DNA of 62,574 nt, taken from positions 2,393,507 through 2,456,080 of the forward strand of contig LSYV01000009.1 in assembly GCA_001584585.1 (NCBI GenBank). Reading direction: 5' to 3'. The notes beneath the pieces are model-generated. The model was given only the letters and a program-made list of their open reading frames with translations, made no database searches and had not been told where the DNA came from. The DNA is from Gonium pectorale. Lineage: Eukaryota; Chlorophyta; Chlorophyceae; Chlamydomonadales; Volvocaceae. Positions 47,301 to 57,446 of this stretch are shown one piece after another; positions within the stretch are counted from its first letter, which is position 1; each line of letters starts with the position of its first letter. The translations under genes and the position numbers were made by a program.

Positions 47301-49184
47301 TCCGCGCAATTGTCTTCGCGCTGTGCTACTTCCACGCCGCGCTGCTGGAGCGCAAGAAGTTCGGCGTGGGCAACTTGCCCGGCGCGCGCAGTGGCATCGG
47401 GTGGAACATGAACTACCCCTTCAACACTGGCGACCTGCTGTGCTGTGGTCAGACCGCCAACAACTACCTGGAGAACAACGTCAAGGTGCCGTGGGAGGAC
47501 CTGCGCTACAACTTCGGCGAGATCATGTACGGCGGTCACATTGTGGAGGATTACGACCGCAGGCTGGCCATGTGCTACCTGCGCAAGTACGTGAATGACG
47601 GGCTGCTGGAGAACATGGAGTTCTTCCCGGGCTTCGGCATGCCGCCGAACACTGCCAACCACCGCCAGGTAAGGGGAACACGGTGTTGTGACTATTCCGG
47701 GGGGCGGCCATGAATGAGGATGCTGACTGGGTCCGCCGGAGCTACGAGTGGGCTTTGCGGCCTGAGGCTTTCGCAGACGGCAGGGCTTACACATATGTTA
47801 CCGTACACGCTCGGGAGCCTTGCGGCGCGCGGCAGAGGAAGGGGCGGCCGGCAGTGCCAGGGAAGAGAAATGAAGGGGTTTGAGCGCGCCTCTGCTCGGC
47901 CCGCTTGATCAGGATATCAACGCAATGCCTCCGCGCTCTTGTTTATGATAACAGGTGCTGGAGTTCGTCGACGAGGTGATGCCGCCCGAGACGCCGCTGG
48001 CGTTCGGCCTTCACCCGAATGCGGAGATCGGCTTCAAGCTGCGGGAGGCGGAGTCGTTCTGCAACAGCTTGGTGCAGCTGCAGCCACGCGAGAGCAGCGG
48101 CGAGGGTGGCATGAGCGCCGAGGAGCGCGCCAAGCTGGTGCTGGACGAGGTGGTGGACAAGCTGCCCGACCTGTTCGACATGGAGGATGTCCGGTCCAAG
48201 ATCAACCCAGACGACCCCAACATGCCATTCGTCATGGTGGCTATCCAGGTGCGAAGGAAAAGTTTGGGCCAGTTCATGTCAAGTACATCAACTTTCTCAT
48301 CGTTGAAGTTGGCATCAGGCTGTCGGCGGACATGCAGCACATGGATCTGGAACCGGGCGCTCTTCAAGCTCTGGACACATTTGACACGAATGGGTGAATG
48401 GGTGCGAGGCGAGTCAAGCCCAAGGTGCTTTCAATACATACCGTAATGCTCGCCCCTTGCCCCTTACTCCTCCTCACTCTGCCCACCGCAGGAGTCTGAG
48501 CGCATGAACATGTTGCTTGCGGAAATGAAGCGTTCACTGCTGGAGCTGGACCTGGGCCTCAAAGGCGACCTGACCATGACGGAGCCCATGGAGCGCCTGC
48601 TGAAGGCGCTGGCCACCGATGCGGTGCCCGGCTCGTGGCGCAACCTGGCCTACCCCTCGCTGCGGCCGCTGGGCTCGTGGCTGGGCAACCTGCTGGCGCG
48701 CCACGCGCAGCTGGTGGACTGGACGGCAGAGCTGGTGACGCCCAAGGCCGTGTGGCTGTCGGGCCTGTTCAACCCGCAGTCCTTCCTCACGGCCGTCATG
48801 CAGGCTACGGCCCGCCGCAACGATTGGCCGCTGGACAAGACGGTGATTATCACCGAAGTCACCAAGAAGCAGCCCGACCAGATTGAGGCCAACAGCCGCG
48901 ACGGCGCGTTTGTGCATGGCTTGACGCTGGAAGGTGCACGCTGGGACGACAAGATCGGCGCCCTGGACGACTCCAAGCCCAAGGAGCTGTTCTGCCCAAT
49001 GCCCGTCATCCTGGTGCGCGCCGTCACGCAGGACAAGGCGGAGATGAAGGACGTGTACAAGTGCCCCGTCTACACCACGGAGGCGCGCTTCCGGGAGGAG
49101 GTGTTCGAAGCGCAGCTGAAGAGCAAGCACTCGGAGATTAAATGGGTGCTGGCGGGCGTCTGCTTGTTCCTTGACGTCGTGTAG
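25554..49184 (+). CDS. ODA4: Outer dynein arm beta heavy chain (ODA4/DNAH9-17 type)
   Basis: Force-producing ATPase of the ciliary outer dynein arm. 44 exons; every phase closes, giving 4,556 residues, close to the ~4,570 of the Chlamydomonas beta chain. The N-terminus has the beta-type tail ([28 protein letters not shown]), not the Kelch domain of the alpha chain. P-loops: AAA1 GPAGTGKT (G1907), AAA2 GSAGCGKT (G2190), AAA3 GNTGTGKT (G2518), AAA4 GVGGSGKQ (G2867); AAA1 continues with CFDEFNRI. Stalk and microtubule-binding domain are near residues 3099-3420. Exons (plus strand): 25554-25690, 25764-25842, 25923-26018, 26270-26429, 26988-27187, 27597-27995, 28206-28562, 28838-28948, 29412-30602, 30865-31116, 31361-31543, 31739-31888, 32184-32313, 32506-32891, 33079-33186, 33374-33658, 33803-34045, 34292-34588, 34841-34960, 35122-35273, 35647-35942, 36140-36879, 37091-37333, 37514-37657, 37843-38034, 38150-38533, 38788-38954, 39092-39594, 40077-40468, 40565-40642, 40866-41017, 41248-41878, 42179-42514, 42671-42883, 43031-43348, 43493-43633, 43821-44468, 44787-45194, 45380-45661, 45848-46153, 46397-46527, 46726-47668, 47955-48248, 48492-49184. 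Intron 20 has a GC donor. No frameshift or stop was seen. Confidence 0.96.
32506..35942 (+). other. ODA4 linker region (DHC N-terminal region 2)
   Basis: Exons 14-21, residues about 1149-1777, precede AAA1. Recognisable DHC_N2 features include [47 protein letters not shown] and [19 protein letters not shown], the segment that swings across the AAA ring during the power stroke. Confidence 0.9.
36140..41878 (+). other. ODA4 AAA1-AAA4 of the motor ring
   Basis: Exons 22-32. AAA1 (main hydrolysis site) has [16 protein letters not shown] and [11 protein letters not shown]2 has GSAGCGKT and [12 protein letters not shown]3 has GNTGTGKT and [12 protein letters not shown]4 has GVGGSGKQ and FLMTDNQI. 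All four Walker A motifs are intact, so nucleotide binding at each is expected. Confidence 0.93.
42671..43990 (+). other. ODA4 stalk and microtubule-binding domain
   Basis: Exons 34-36 and the start of 37. The first coiled coil runs from [16 protein letters not shown] to about [11 protein letters not shown], the microtubule-binding head lies around [12 protein letters not shown] to [14 protein letters not shown], and the second coiled coil starts at [16 protein letters not shown]. The order and lengths fit other axonemal heavy chains. Confidence 0.9.
43991..49184 (+). other. ODA4 AAA5, AAA6 and C-terminal domain
   Basis: Exons 37-44. AAA5 carries [19 protein letters not shown]6 follows with [12 protein letters not shown], and the C-terminal domain shows [33 protein letters not shown] and [16 protein letters not shown], ending in CLFLDVV. 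This is the complete end expected of axonemal dyneins. Confidence 0.92.
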
Positions 49185-49561
49185 AGGCGTCTAGATGTAG
49201 ATGCGCTGTATAGTAGCACGTAGAACGTGCCTGATTTGGAGGCACTGCGGGGCCGGATGGTGCATACAACACCGTACTGCATGTTTTGTCCTCGCGAGCA
49301 GTCTGCTGGGTCACGGCCACTGCTGAAAATGCAGGCAAATGCAATGTGTGCGCGCATTCGTACATGTATATGGGTAGCGGTCATCTTTCACATGGTATTA
49401 GGCTGTGATAAACCAGCATTAACCTACTGCACTAATGCATTAATGCACCAATGAGGGTGCCCGCAAAATCCAAGTCCAGGAACGTGCGTCTGGGTGATTC
49501 TTACTGATAGCGCGTGTGATGATGAGATGGTGAGGGTGCCCGATGGTGCCTGGTGAGCGCA

Positions 49562-49566
49562 TGTAA
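49562..49566 (+). terminator. Candidate polyadenylation signal of ODA4
   Basis: TGTAA about 380 bases downstream of the ODA4 stop codon; it is the first such pentamer that I see on this strand after the gene. Confidence 0.5.
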
Positions 49567-49929
49567 CATGGCTCATATGATATTTGGTTCCCGTTGTGAG
49601 GGGCCGTGACTTCTCGAGTCTTTTGTAAGCCCACAACCCGCAGTTCTGCCTCCAGCATTCCAGTGTGTTAGGACTCCAGTTGATCCCATGGATATGGGAG
49701 TGTGCACGGGCGAGCTTGGGAGAGTGAGCGTCGAGACTAACGTTTGGAGTGCCCCAGCAACACGCGGCGACAGATAAAGACCTAGATAGAAACATGTACC
49801 TTCCAATACCAGCGCGTGGGTTTGACACCGCCCGGCTTGTTCAACTAACGGCCAGAGCACGGCGGAACGACGGGGCGGGCGGGCGGGCGGGACGACCGTC
49901 ACATGCCTTGCATTGTACCCGCCCGCCCT

Positions 49930-50006
49930 ATTGGAAACGTCGCGCCTTCGTGCGTGTATGGCCGTAGAGGCGGGCTCCCTCTTTCTCTGCACATTTCTCT
50001 TTTTTT
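49930..50006 (+). repeat. Mini-element copy
   Basis: Reads TTGGAAACGTCGCGCCTTCG, then TGCGTGTATGGCCGTAGAGG, a pyrimidine-rich stretch and a run of seven T. It is a full-length family member, diverged from the 61983 copy mainly in the right half. Confidence 0.65.
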
Positions 50007-50135
50007 AGCACCCCAAAGTTAGGGGACGCTGCTGCCTGACTAACCTGGCGTTCCCGCCCGCAAAACAGTCTGATGGGCAATGAAGCCGTTACCAGCACAT
50101 TTCTAGTTTCAAGTTGAATGAGAGCGTTGATGCGT

Positions 50136-50146
50136 TATATATAACA
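50136..50146 (+). promoter_or_regulatory. AT-rich TATA-like box upstream of kinase B
   Basis: TTATATATAAC lies about 590 bases before the kinase B start codon. It would serve only if the transcript has a long 5' UTR; no closer box is convincing. Confidence 0.2.
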
Positions 50147-50728
50147 AAGCCATGCGCTGTTTCCGACAGGCGCTTGCCGGCCCCCACCTCTTGCAACCCT
50201 CATTAATTACTTAACATCACATGCGTGTCATCTGGCGTGGTACCGGGCGCTTTCGAGAAGGGCGCTACGGGCAGCCAAAAGTCAAGGTGCGGCAGTACCT
50301 CGCGCCAGCCTACTGATAAATTAAATCTCATCGGTGAATACTAATCCGCTGCGAGCAGCGCCGGCAGTATCTCCTCTGGGGCCGACCTTTGCGGCTGACG
50401 AGCGTTTCCGGCCACCGTGTGCACCCGCGTGCCTTGACGCAATGCAAGTTGATTAGGTACTGACCGTCCGTATCTCGTTGCAAGTCGTACCCCTATGCGT
50501 CTGGCTTCCAGCCGTATAATCCACAGAATGCTTGAAAACTAAGGCCTTTCAAACAACTAAGTCCTTTCAATATGAGCACGAAACGCCCTGTACGAGTACT
50601 GTACGGTTTCAACAAGCGAAGTACACACCTCTTTCTCAAACTGTGCGATAGTTGGAGAGTGTAACATATGTGCTGAATATATTCTTCAAGGGCAATCTCT
50701 CACGACGCATGACCTAAACAATACCCCC

Positions 50729-53700
50729 ATGCTGTCCTTGCGGCGTCTCTTTTGGGGCGCAGAAAACGCCGCTGATGGAAGCAGCTCGTGCCGAGTGGAC
50801 ATTTCGGGACAGGCCTTCACGGGCTCTTGTGCGTCGCACTCGACTGACGCTTGTTTAATAGCAGCAGATAGGTTCGCGGACAGGCGAGACGGCACTGGAT
50901 ACCACATACCTAACGCGTCGGCGAGCGTTTTTGCCTTGCAACAGCAGCGAGGAGCTGACGCTGCATCTGCGTCGCTAATATCGCTTTCGACTTCCAGCAG
51001 TGTCAGAGCAAATGCGGATGCGGGCGCTCAAAAGGCGTGCGACGTCAATACGGCCGCCCTACATGGCTCGGGGCTTCCGTATCGGGCCGCAAGGAACCAG
51101 TGCGACAGCAACCCGACCGACACTGAGCCAGCCGTGGGTGGGTGCATCCCCGGTGCCAGCTCCAACGACGGCAGTATTCAGAGCGGCAGCCTATTCCTGA
51201 CGGGCTACGCATCAGAGGAGTCTCCCCCGCCGAGCAGCAGCTGCCGACAACCGCCGAGCAGCGCACCACCCCGCATGGTGGCTGTCCCTGAGCTTGAGAA
51301 TAAGCGATCTGCAATGTCTCCGATTGCGCCGTACACGCCACGCTGCTCCCATGCCCCTGCCGTACGGCCGTCCAGCTGTGCAGTTTCGGCGTGCCTACCA
51401 GCCAACTCCACCTCCATCCACGAACGGCCAGAGCCGCCCTGCACCTTGAGACCACTCTCCGACCTCTTGCCGCGCCCTCCGATGCACTTTGCATCGGGCA
51501 GCAATGCCACTTTCCTTCCATACAAGATCGGCTCGCGCAGCCCTCCGGCGTCAACCGACTCGGCGCCTCTGCCCGAAGGCCGCTCACGGCTGAGCGCCGG
51601 TGCCGAGGGACTCGGCAACCTCTTCCCGCCGCCGCCCATGCCGCCCCCGCCGCTCCTCCTGCCGCCCAAGGCCCTGTCCCTCTCAGCCGCCTTGTGCGCC
51701 AGACCTGCGGCCCGGCGGCCCGGCGATCACGACTGGCAAGAACGGGCCGCTTCGACGCTGCTGGAGGAGCAGGCACACACCCATCGGCACCATGAAGGGC
51801 AGCAACGGCAGCTGCAGTCGCCGGCCCTACGGCAGCAACAGTTGTACCTGCCGCAAGCGGCTGCCGCCCGCACGACGGACGTAGCCGCCACGCGGGAGGG
51901 AACCCCGCAGGAGGCTGTGCGGGACGACGCGCGTGCTCTGCGCAGGGGCGTACAGCAGGAGCAGGAGGCAGGTTTCATCCGGGAGTGCGCTGAAGGGGCG
52001 GTGGAGGAGCGCGAGGGGGACGGTGATCTGCGCAGCTTCGTGCAGGACATTGAATCGCCGCCAGAGGCCCTCCGGGGCAAACAGTCCGGGTGGCGGGAAG
52101 AGGAGCGAGGGCTGCAGCGAGATCATCAGGCGCACCAGTCGCCCATGCAACCAAGCACGGTGCGCCAGCAGCAACTGCTGCTGCAGAACGGCCGTTGCAG
52201 GCTGGGGTGGCAGGAGGTCGTGGGACGGGAACAGGAGCAGGATGAGTGCGACGTCGAGGGGGCTGTGGCGGCCGTAGAGATTGCCAGTGTGCTGCCCCGT
52301 CTCGGGGAGCACTTGGCGGCGCCACAGACGGCGCAGCAGCTTCAGGAGCTGCCGACCGCCCCGACCGCCGCCGAAGTCGCTGCCATAGCGCCGGAGTGCT
52401 TTGTGCCGAGGTCACTGCCGGAGGGCGATGGGCTGGTGTTCCTCGCCGCGGCCGCACCGCCACAGCTGTCGCGCCCTGGGGAGCTCTGGACCGTACGGCA
52501 GTACCGCGTGGACCGACTGCTGTACCAGGGCTACTCGAGCTGCGTTTACAAAGTACGGCGCGCGGAATTGTGCGTACGGCATGTACGGAAGATGTATGCG
52601 GGTGCTGGGCGGGGAGCCATGGCGGCTGCAATGCCGGGACCGCTGCTTGCATGTTAACCAACCCGACCAGTGCTCGCCGGGGGGGAGGTCCCCAAGGTTT
52701 ACCGGAGGGATGTCCCCTGTGCCACCGCCGCTCGCTGCCACCGCAAGTGCTCCGTGCGATCTGCCCCCGCCGCAACCGACCGACCGCTGTTCGCTGGCCC
52801 CTCCTCCATGCAGGCAACCTGCAAGCGGACGGCTGCGCCCTGCGCGCTGAAGACGTACCGCCTGTCGGAGCTGTCTCCCTTCCTGCGCCACCAGGTGCTC
52901 CGGGAGCTGTCGATCCACAGCCGGGTCAACCACCCGGGCGTGGCGCAGCTCATCGCCGCGTTCAAGGTGCGGCCGGGCAGCGTGGGCCCGAAGGAAGCAA
53001 GGGGCGGGCGCGCGCGGCAGCCGCGGAGCAAGGCGTAGGCGCTGCAATGCGTAGGCAGCATGGCCGGTCGACGGGACCCTTTGCGGCAGCGTATCGGCAG
53101 CCTTTCCATCGAGCACCGAGATGGCGCTGTTCCTCGCTCACCAACCTGGACAGATGCCTTCCGAAGTCTTGACCTGCTGTCTGCCTCCCCTTTTCGGGCC
53201 CGGTGCTTGCCGCCCCGTCATGCAAACCCCGTACAGACAAGAGCGCAGGGGATGATCTCCAACCATGCAATATGAACCCCTCCGTTGGCCGCTTCATGCC
53301 CCGTCCCGTGGGAGCCTCTTCCAGGTGTTTCGGCTATAAACATGCTTTTCCTCTTGTGTCGTCGCCGTGCAGGAGGGTGACCTACTGGTGCTGGTGCAGG
53401 AGTACATCCGGGGTGGCTCCCTGGACCGCCTGCGCCGGCGGCTGGGCGGCCGCCTGAGCGAGTTCCAGGCGCGGCATCTTGTGCTGCGGCCGCTGCTGGC
53501 AGTGCTGGCGCACCTGCACGGCAAGGGCATCATGCACCGGGACATCAAGCCGGTGAGACCACGGGCACCGGGCTGTCTTGTTGTCAGGCTTCCCCTCGAG
53601 CCCGCTGGCTTGCTGGTGCACTGGACAACAGGGCTGAGGCTAACACAACGTTGTTTTTGAAGCGTCGCGCCTCATTTTCGCATTTTCTGCTGCGCTACAG

Positions 53701-54156
53701 GAAAATCTGTTGGTCTCGGAGGAGGGCGTCCTCAAAGTATGCGACTTCGGGGTGAGCGTGTGCCTGGCGGAGGAGCGCCCCGTGACCCGCACGGGCAGCC
53801 GCGAGTACATGGCCCCGGAGGTGGCGATGTGCCCGCTCAAGCGCGGCCCCGGCGACGGCAAGGACGACCCCTCGCTGGTGTACGGCCCCAGTGTGGACGT
53901 GTGGAGCCTGGGCGCCCTCACCTATGAGCTGCTGGTGGGGTTCACACCCTTCCCCGGAGGACCGCCCACGAAGAGGAGGCGGGAGTGCGCCGGCGAGGCG
54001 GCGCCCCAGGAGCTGGCCTTTCCCGCCACCGTCAGCCAGGCGGCCCGCGCCTTCGTGCGCTCCTGCCTGCAGGCAGACCCTGCTGACCGACCCACGGTTC
54101 AGCAGCTGCTGAGAGACTCGTGGCTGCGCGGGGCGGACGAGGTGCGGGGGGATTGA
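50729..54156 (+). CDS. Ser/Thr protein kinase B (paralogue of kinase A)
   Basis: Predicted ATP-dependent serine/threonine kinase of 870 residues in four phase-0 exons: 50729-52552, 52814-52966, 53373-53552, 53701-54156. The first ~590 residues are Ser/Pro/Gln/Glu-rich and lack known domains. The kinase domain begins near YRVDRLLYQGYSSCVYK; key residues are Lys621 (CALKTY), HRD Asp716 (MHRDIKP), DFG Asp734 and SREYMAPE. Intron positions and phases inside the catalytic domain are the same as in kinase A. Exon 3 encodes exactly the same 60 residues as kinase A exon 3 with only a handful of silent base changes; exon 4 is nearly identical until the last ~12 residues; exon 2 differs at its start and exon 1 is unrelated apart from its last few residues. 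It stops soon after the kinase domain (EVRGD), so it lacks the tail of kinase A. The likely class is the volvocine Aurora-like expansion; the substrate is unknown. Confidence 0.87.
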
Positions 54157-57100
54157 CGCGGTCGGGCGTGAGGCATTGCAGTACCTGTCAAGGAATTCCG
54201 GTGGGTACATGTGCAGTGGTGCCCCGGCCCCGGCCCCGGCGTGTGCATTTAAAGCTGTGCTGTGCGGACAGGGCCTCTCGCGACCCCGCAACGGCCTTGG
54301 CCAACTCCACGCTGGGAATGGGTCTTTGGCTACCGGAGGTCGCAGGGCAGTTGAAGAGATGGTCGCGGCGCGTTGGGAGAGAGGTGTGGAATGGCTGAAG
54401 TTAAGCACACGAGGTTTTGAATGAGTACCTGTCTACAGTCACATTCATTTGGCATGTTGTGGGGCGCGTAGGGGGTGGATGCCAGCAGCCGGTGTTGCTG
54501 CGCCGTGCCCTGGCGATGCCTAACCGCGCTTCTGCGCTTCCCACACAATTTCTCCGCAAGTGCGGCATTTCTGACTTAGCGCGCTTGATGCCTTCGTCAG
54601 ACTCGAGAGTTGCGCACGCGTTGCTTCGACGTCCCGGGTTCAGAGCCGTTGCACTGCTCTCCGCGCTGTATTGTGTTGTGCACATGACGCGACTGCGGTC
54701 ACCGCCGCACATCAAGATGTGTTAGCGCAGGAATCTCGAGCGATATAGCAGAGTTAGAGGCGTGCATTTCGAGGGTAAGCAGGTGCATTCAACCGGAGTG
54801 GCTACCGTGCCGTATTATGCTGTGTTAGTTGGGGCGCGTGTGCGTCCCCCCTACCGCGGCAGCGCAGCGCAGCGTGCACCGTGATGCCCCGGACGCTTTG
54901 TTACGTTGTGCGCGCGCACGTGTGACTGTGTGTCTGCTGCGGATGCGGACATAATGAGGTGCAGGCGAGAAGAATCGGGGCATTACGCGTCCAAACTGTG
55001 TATAATTGGAGTCAAGTAAGCTGGGGTCGAGCTCGGCGCCAGCGCTTCCAGGGACAAGGTGCCAGGCTTCTCCAGGATTTGGGTCCCCTGCTAAGCCGTC
55101 TGGGTGGCGGCGGGACGGCGCAACGAACGTGTGTAGTTCAAGCTGTCCCCCCAGCAGGTTTGAAGCTCCTTTAGTTTTGGCTTCGGCCCGCTGTGTTTAC
55201 CTATAAGGCCGCGCGGGCGGAATGTGTGCATCCGACGGGGGCGGATTCATCGGTCGGCAGGGTAAGATTGCTGTGGGATAGGGATGAAGGCCATGGACGG
55301 GAAGGAGGCACCGTACTGAAGCCCGTCTTGTCCTGGTTGCGTGTGGGTGGGTCGGTTGCAGCCCCGTTCGTGCCCCCAGTCCGCCGCCTGTTGCGTTGCG
55401 CACGGCATGAAGCCGCAAATGTGCATAACCGCGCGCCTCCATAATGAGGGCCAGGCCGGATTGCAATGTTATCCTTGTTGCACTTGACACGGCTTGACAC
55501 ATTACGCGGACGTACTCCGAGTGTTCTCGGCTACCATTATGGGGTATAGTATTGATTGGCGTATCCGTACATAACGAGTGCCAGGTAGAGCGCTTGTTGC
55601 ATCGTCAGGGATGAAGCATTGTCCGGATTCCTCGAAGCCGTCGTAAGCTTCGTAACTGCCTGCCCCCTCTTTTTTGTACGAGCGCCCGCTCCCATCTGTG
55701 TCTGCGCGGTGGTTGACACGTACCGTGCCACATATTTTCGACGTGCTTTCGTTTCTGTTCCTGGTGTTCCCGAGCGCTGCTTCCTGTGCCCTTCTTTGGC
55801 GCACCCGCACACAGTGTGACGTAGCGTGGCTCCGACTGTCGCGGTTGTCTTCGGGGCCCTGGCCGATGATTATGAGTCGTAATTGCCGTACGGCTTTGCC
55901 ACGGCACATAGCACGCCAATACCGTAGTATGACGCTGCGATGGCTGTAGGGTGCTGCCATTGAAAGGTACAGGCCGTTTGGTGAGGCCCCACTTCTGGGA
56001 CACCCCATAAACTTGTTTCTGTATCAGGTACTCTGCCGCAGACGTACCTCCCCCCTGTCTGTACTGTTGGAATTGTTATGAGGGAGGAGGCCCGGGAAAG
56101 CGCGGCAACGCGGGAGGGACCAACGGACCTCCCATTCTTGCACATCCTTGATGCCACCGGCTCGCGTGCTTGGGTGCAGGATGCTAAGTCTTATTACGTG
56201 CTGGAGATCTAATTGTGAGATGGCGCGGCCGGCTCCGCGGGTCCGTGACCATGTCAGCCCTGTCTCCTTTGCAAGTCGCCTGGGTCCTTTTGTGGAGAGA
56301 TCCCAGGGGCAGCCCGCGCCTTGCGAGACGATCGTCAGCCCCACCTTGCTTTGGTGGCTTACCAACGTATCGAGACTGTGCTGCATCCGAACTTTCCTTT
56401 TGATGTGTACGGCGCGCTGTTGTCCGGGCCAGGGGCCTGCGGCCCCTATCACCATGCGGCACCGGCACACTGTGAATCGCAATGCAACTATGTAACTGAC
56501 GCAATGAGCACTAGTCCACTCCTGCACATGGGAGAACCGGCGCCAAGCGCTTAGTCGCCAAGCTCCAAAGCAACGTCAGCGCTCGGACAGAGCCCCGCAC
56601 GCGCTCCGCGCCTCCGCACACTGCCGCCTGTCGCAGAGACCCCGGGGCGGAACGCCCCCACACCCCCGAACCACCCTAAGCCACTCAAGGGCACCATACC
56701 ATATGCAAGGCTCCAAGGTCCTGCAGCCTGCAGCAAAGTAGCCTGCAAGCGTGTGAAGGCCACCACCCCTCTCGCGGGCCAGGCTTCATTGCCTTGTGGG
56801 CCGCGCACAGGCGCGCGGAGCATGGCACGGGCCTGGGCAGCACCGACTGAGGCGCAGGGGGGGTCCGAGTGACACGTCTGCGCACCTGCCTGCGCCAGGA
56901 CGAGGCATGCGCCCGTTCGTCGCCCCTCGCTCTTCACGTGTGCGGCCGGCATAGCAGCACACGACAAAGTGCGGCACGGCCCGGTCATGCGACCCGTGAC
57001 ATGTTACGAGACAACCCCACGGGAGCCACGGCAGGCCGCCCGCTGCACTCCGCGCCGCGCGCAGTCATAGGCTCTGCCTTCCAGCCAGGTGGCTCCGGGT

Positions 57101-57446
57101 GCCGCCCTGGACCTCCCGTCTCCTCCCACGAGGAGAGCATGCCCCTCGCCGGGCGCACTATGCAGTGCAACCTTCCCGAACCCCTGTCGTCGCTCTCTTT
57201 CAGCAGCGAGGCCGCGGGGAAGATCAACACCGCAGCGCTACCTCCCATGCAGGCAAGAAGCCTTCCGACGGCGCCAAGTGCGCACCACAGTCTCCTTCAT
57301 CCACCGCTCATCGCCACCCTGGCATCCATCTTCCCCCTCTCAGGGTAGCACCCTCGCGCAACGGCTGGGTCGTCGCCGCCAAGTCCCCTGCCCAGGAGGC
57401 GAGCCCGCCCATGGTTTCTCGAGTTCGCCCCGCCCTCGGCCGCTCA
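54157..57446. other. Convergent intergenic region
   Basis: Lies between the 3' ends of kinase B and the CYB5D1-like gene and must hold both 3' UTRs. No exon series or repeat was recognised. A plus-strand frame at 56869-57348 (159 codons) has mixed composition and no motif, and I do not call it a gene. Confidence 0.4.

Larger units (their letters stand above)
49185..50728. other. Intergenic between ODA4 and kinase B
   Basis: Holds the ODA4 3' UTR, a GGGC repeat at about 49876-49893, one mini-element copy and AT-richer sequence leading to kinase B. No gene was recognised. Confidence 0.5.

Noticed and set aside
25554..49184. Alternative identity as alpha or gamma outer-arm heavy chain, or an inner-arm chain
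   Set aside because: The N-terminus lacks the Kelch domain of the alpha chain, and the AAA1 region ([26 protein letters not shown]) and the [12 protein letters not shown] tail segment are of the beta/DNAH9-17 type.
52246..53172. 308-codon plus-strand frame over kinase B
   Set aside because: It crosses the exon 1 to intron 1 border in another phase and shows no motif; the kinase frame with matching splice sites explains the region.
54600..54680. Possible tRNA T-arm (GGGTTCAGAGCC)
   Set aside because: No matching acceptor stem, D-arm or anticodon arm could be folded upstream.
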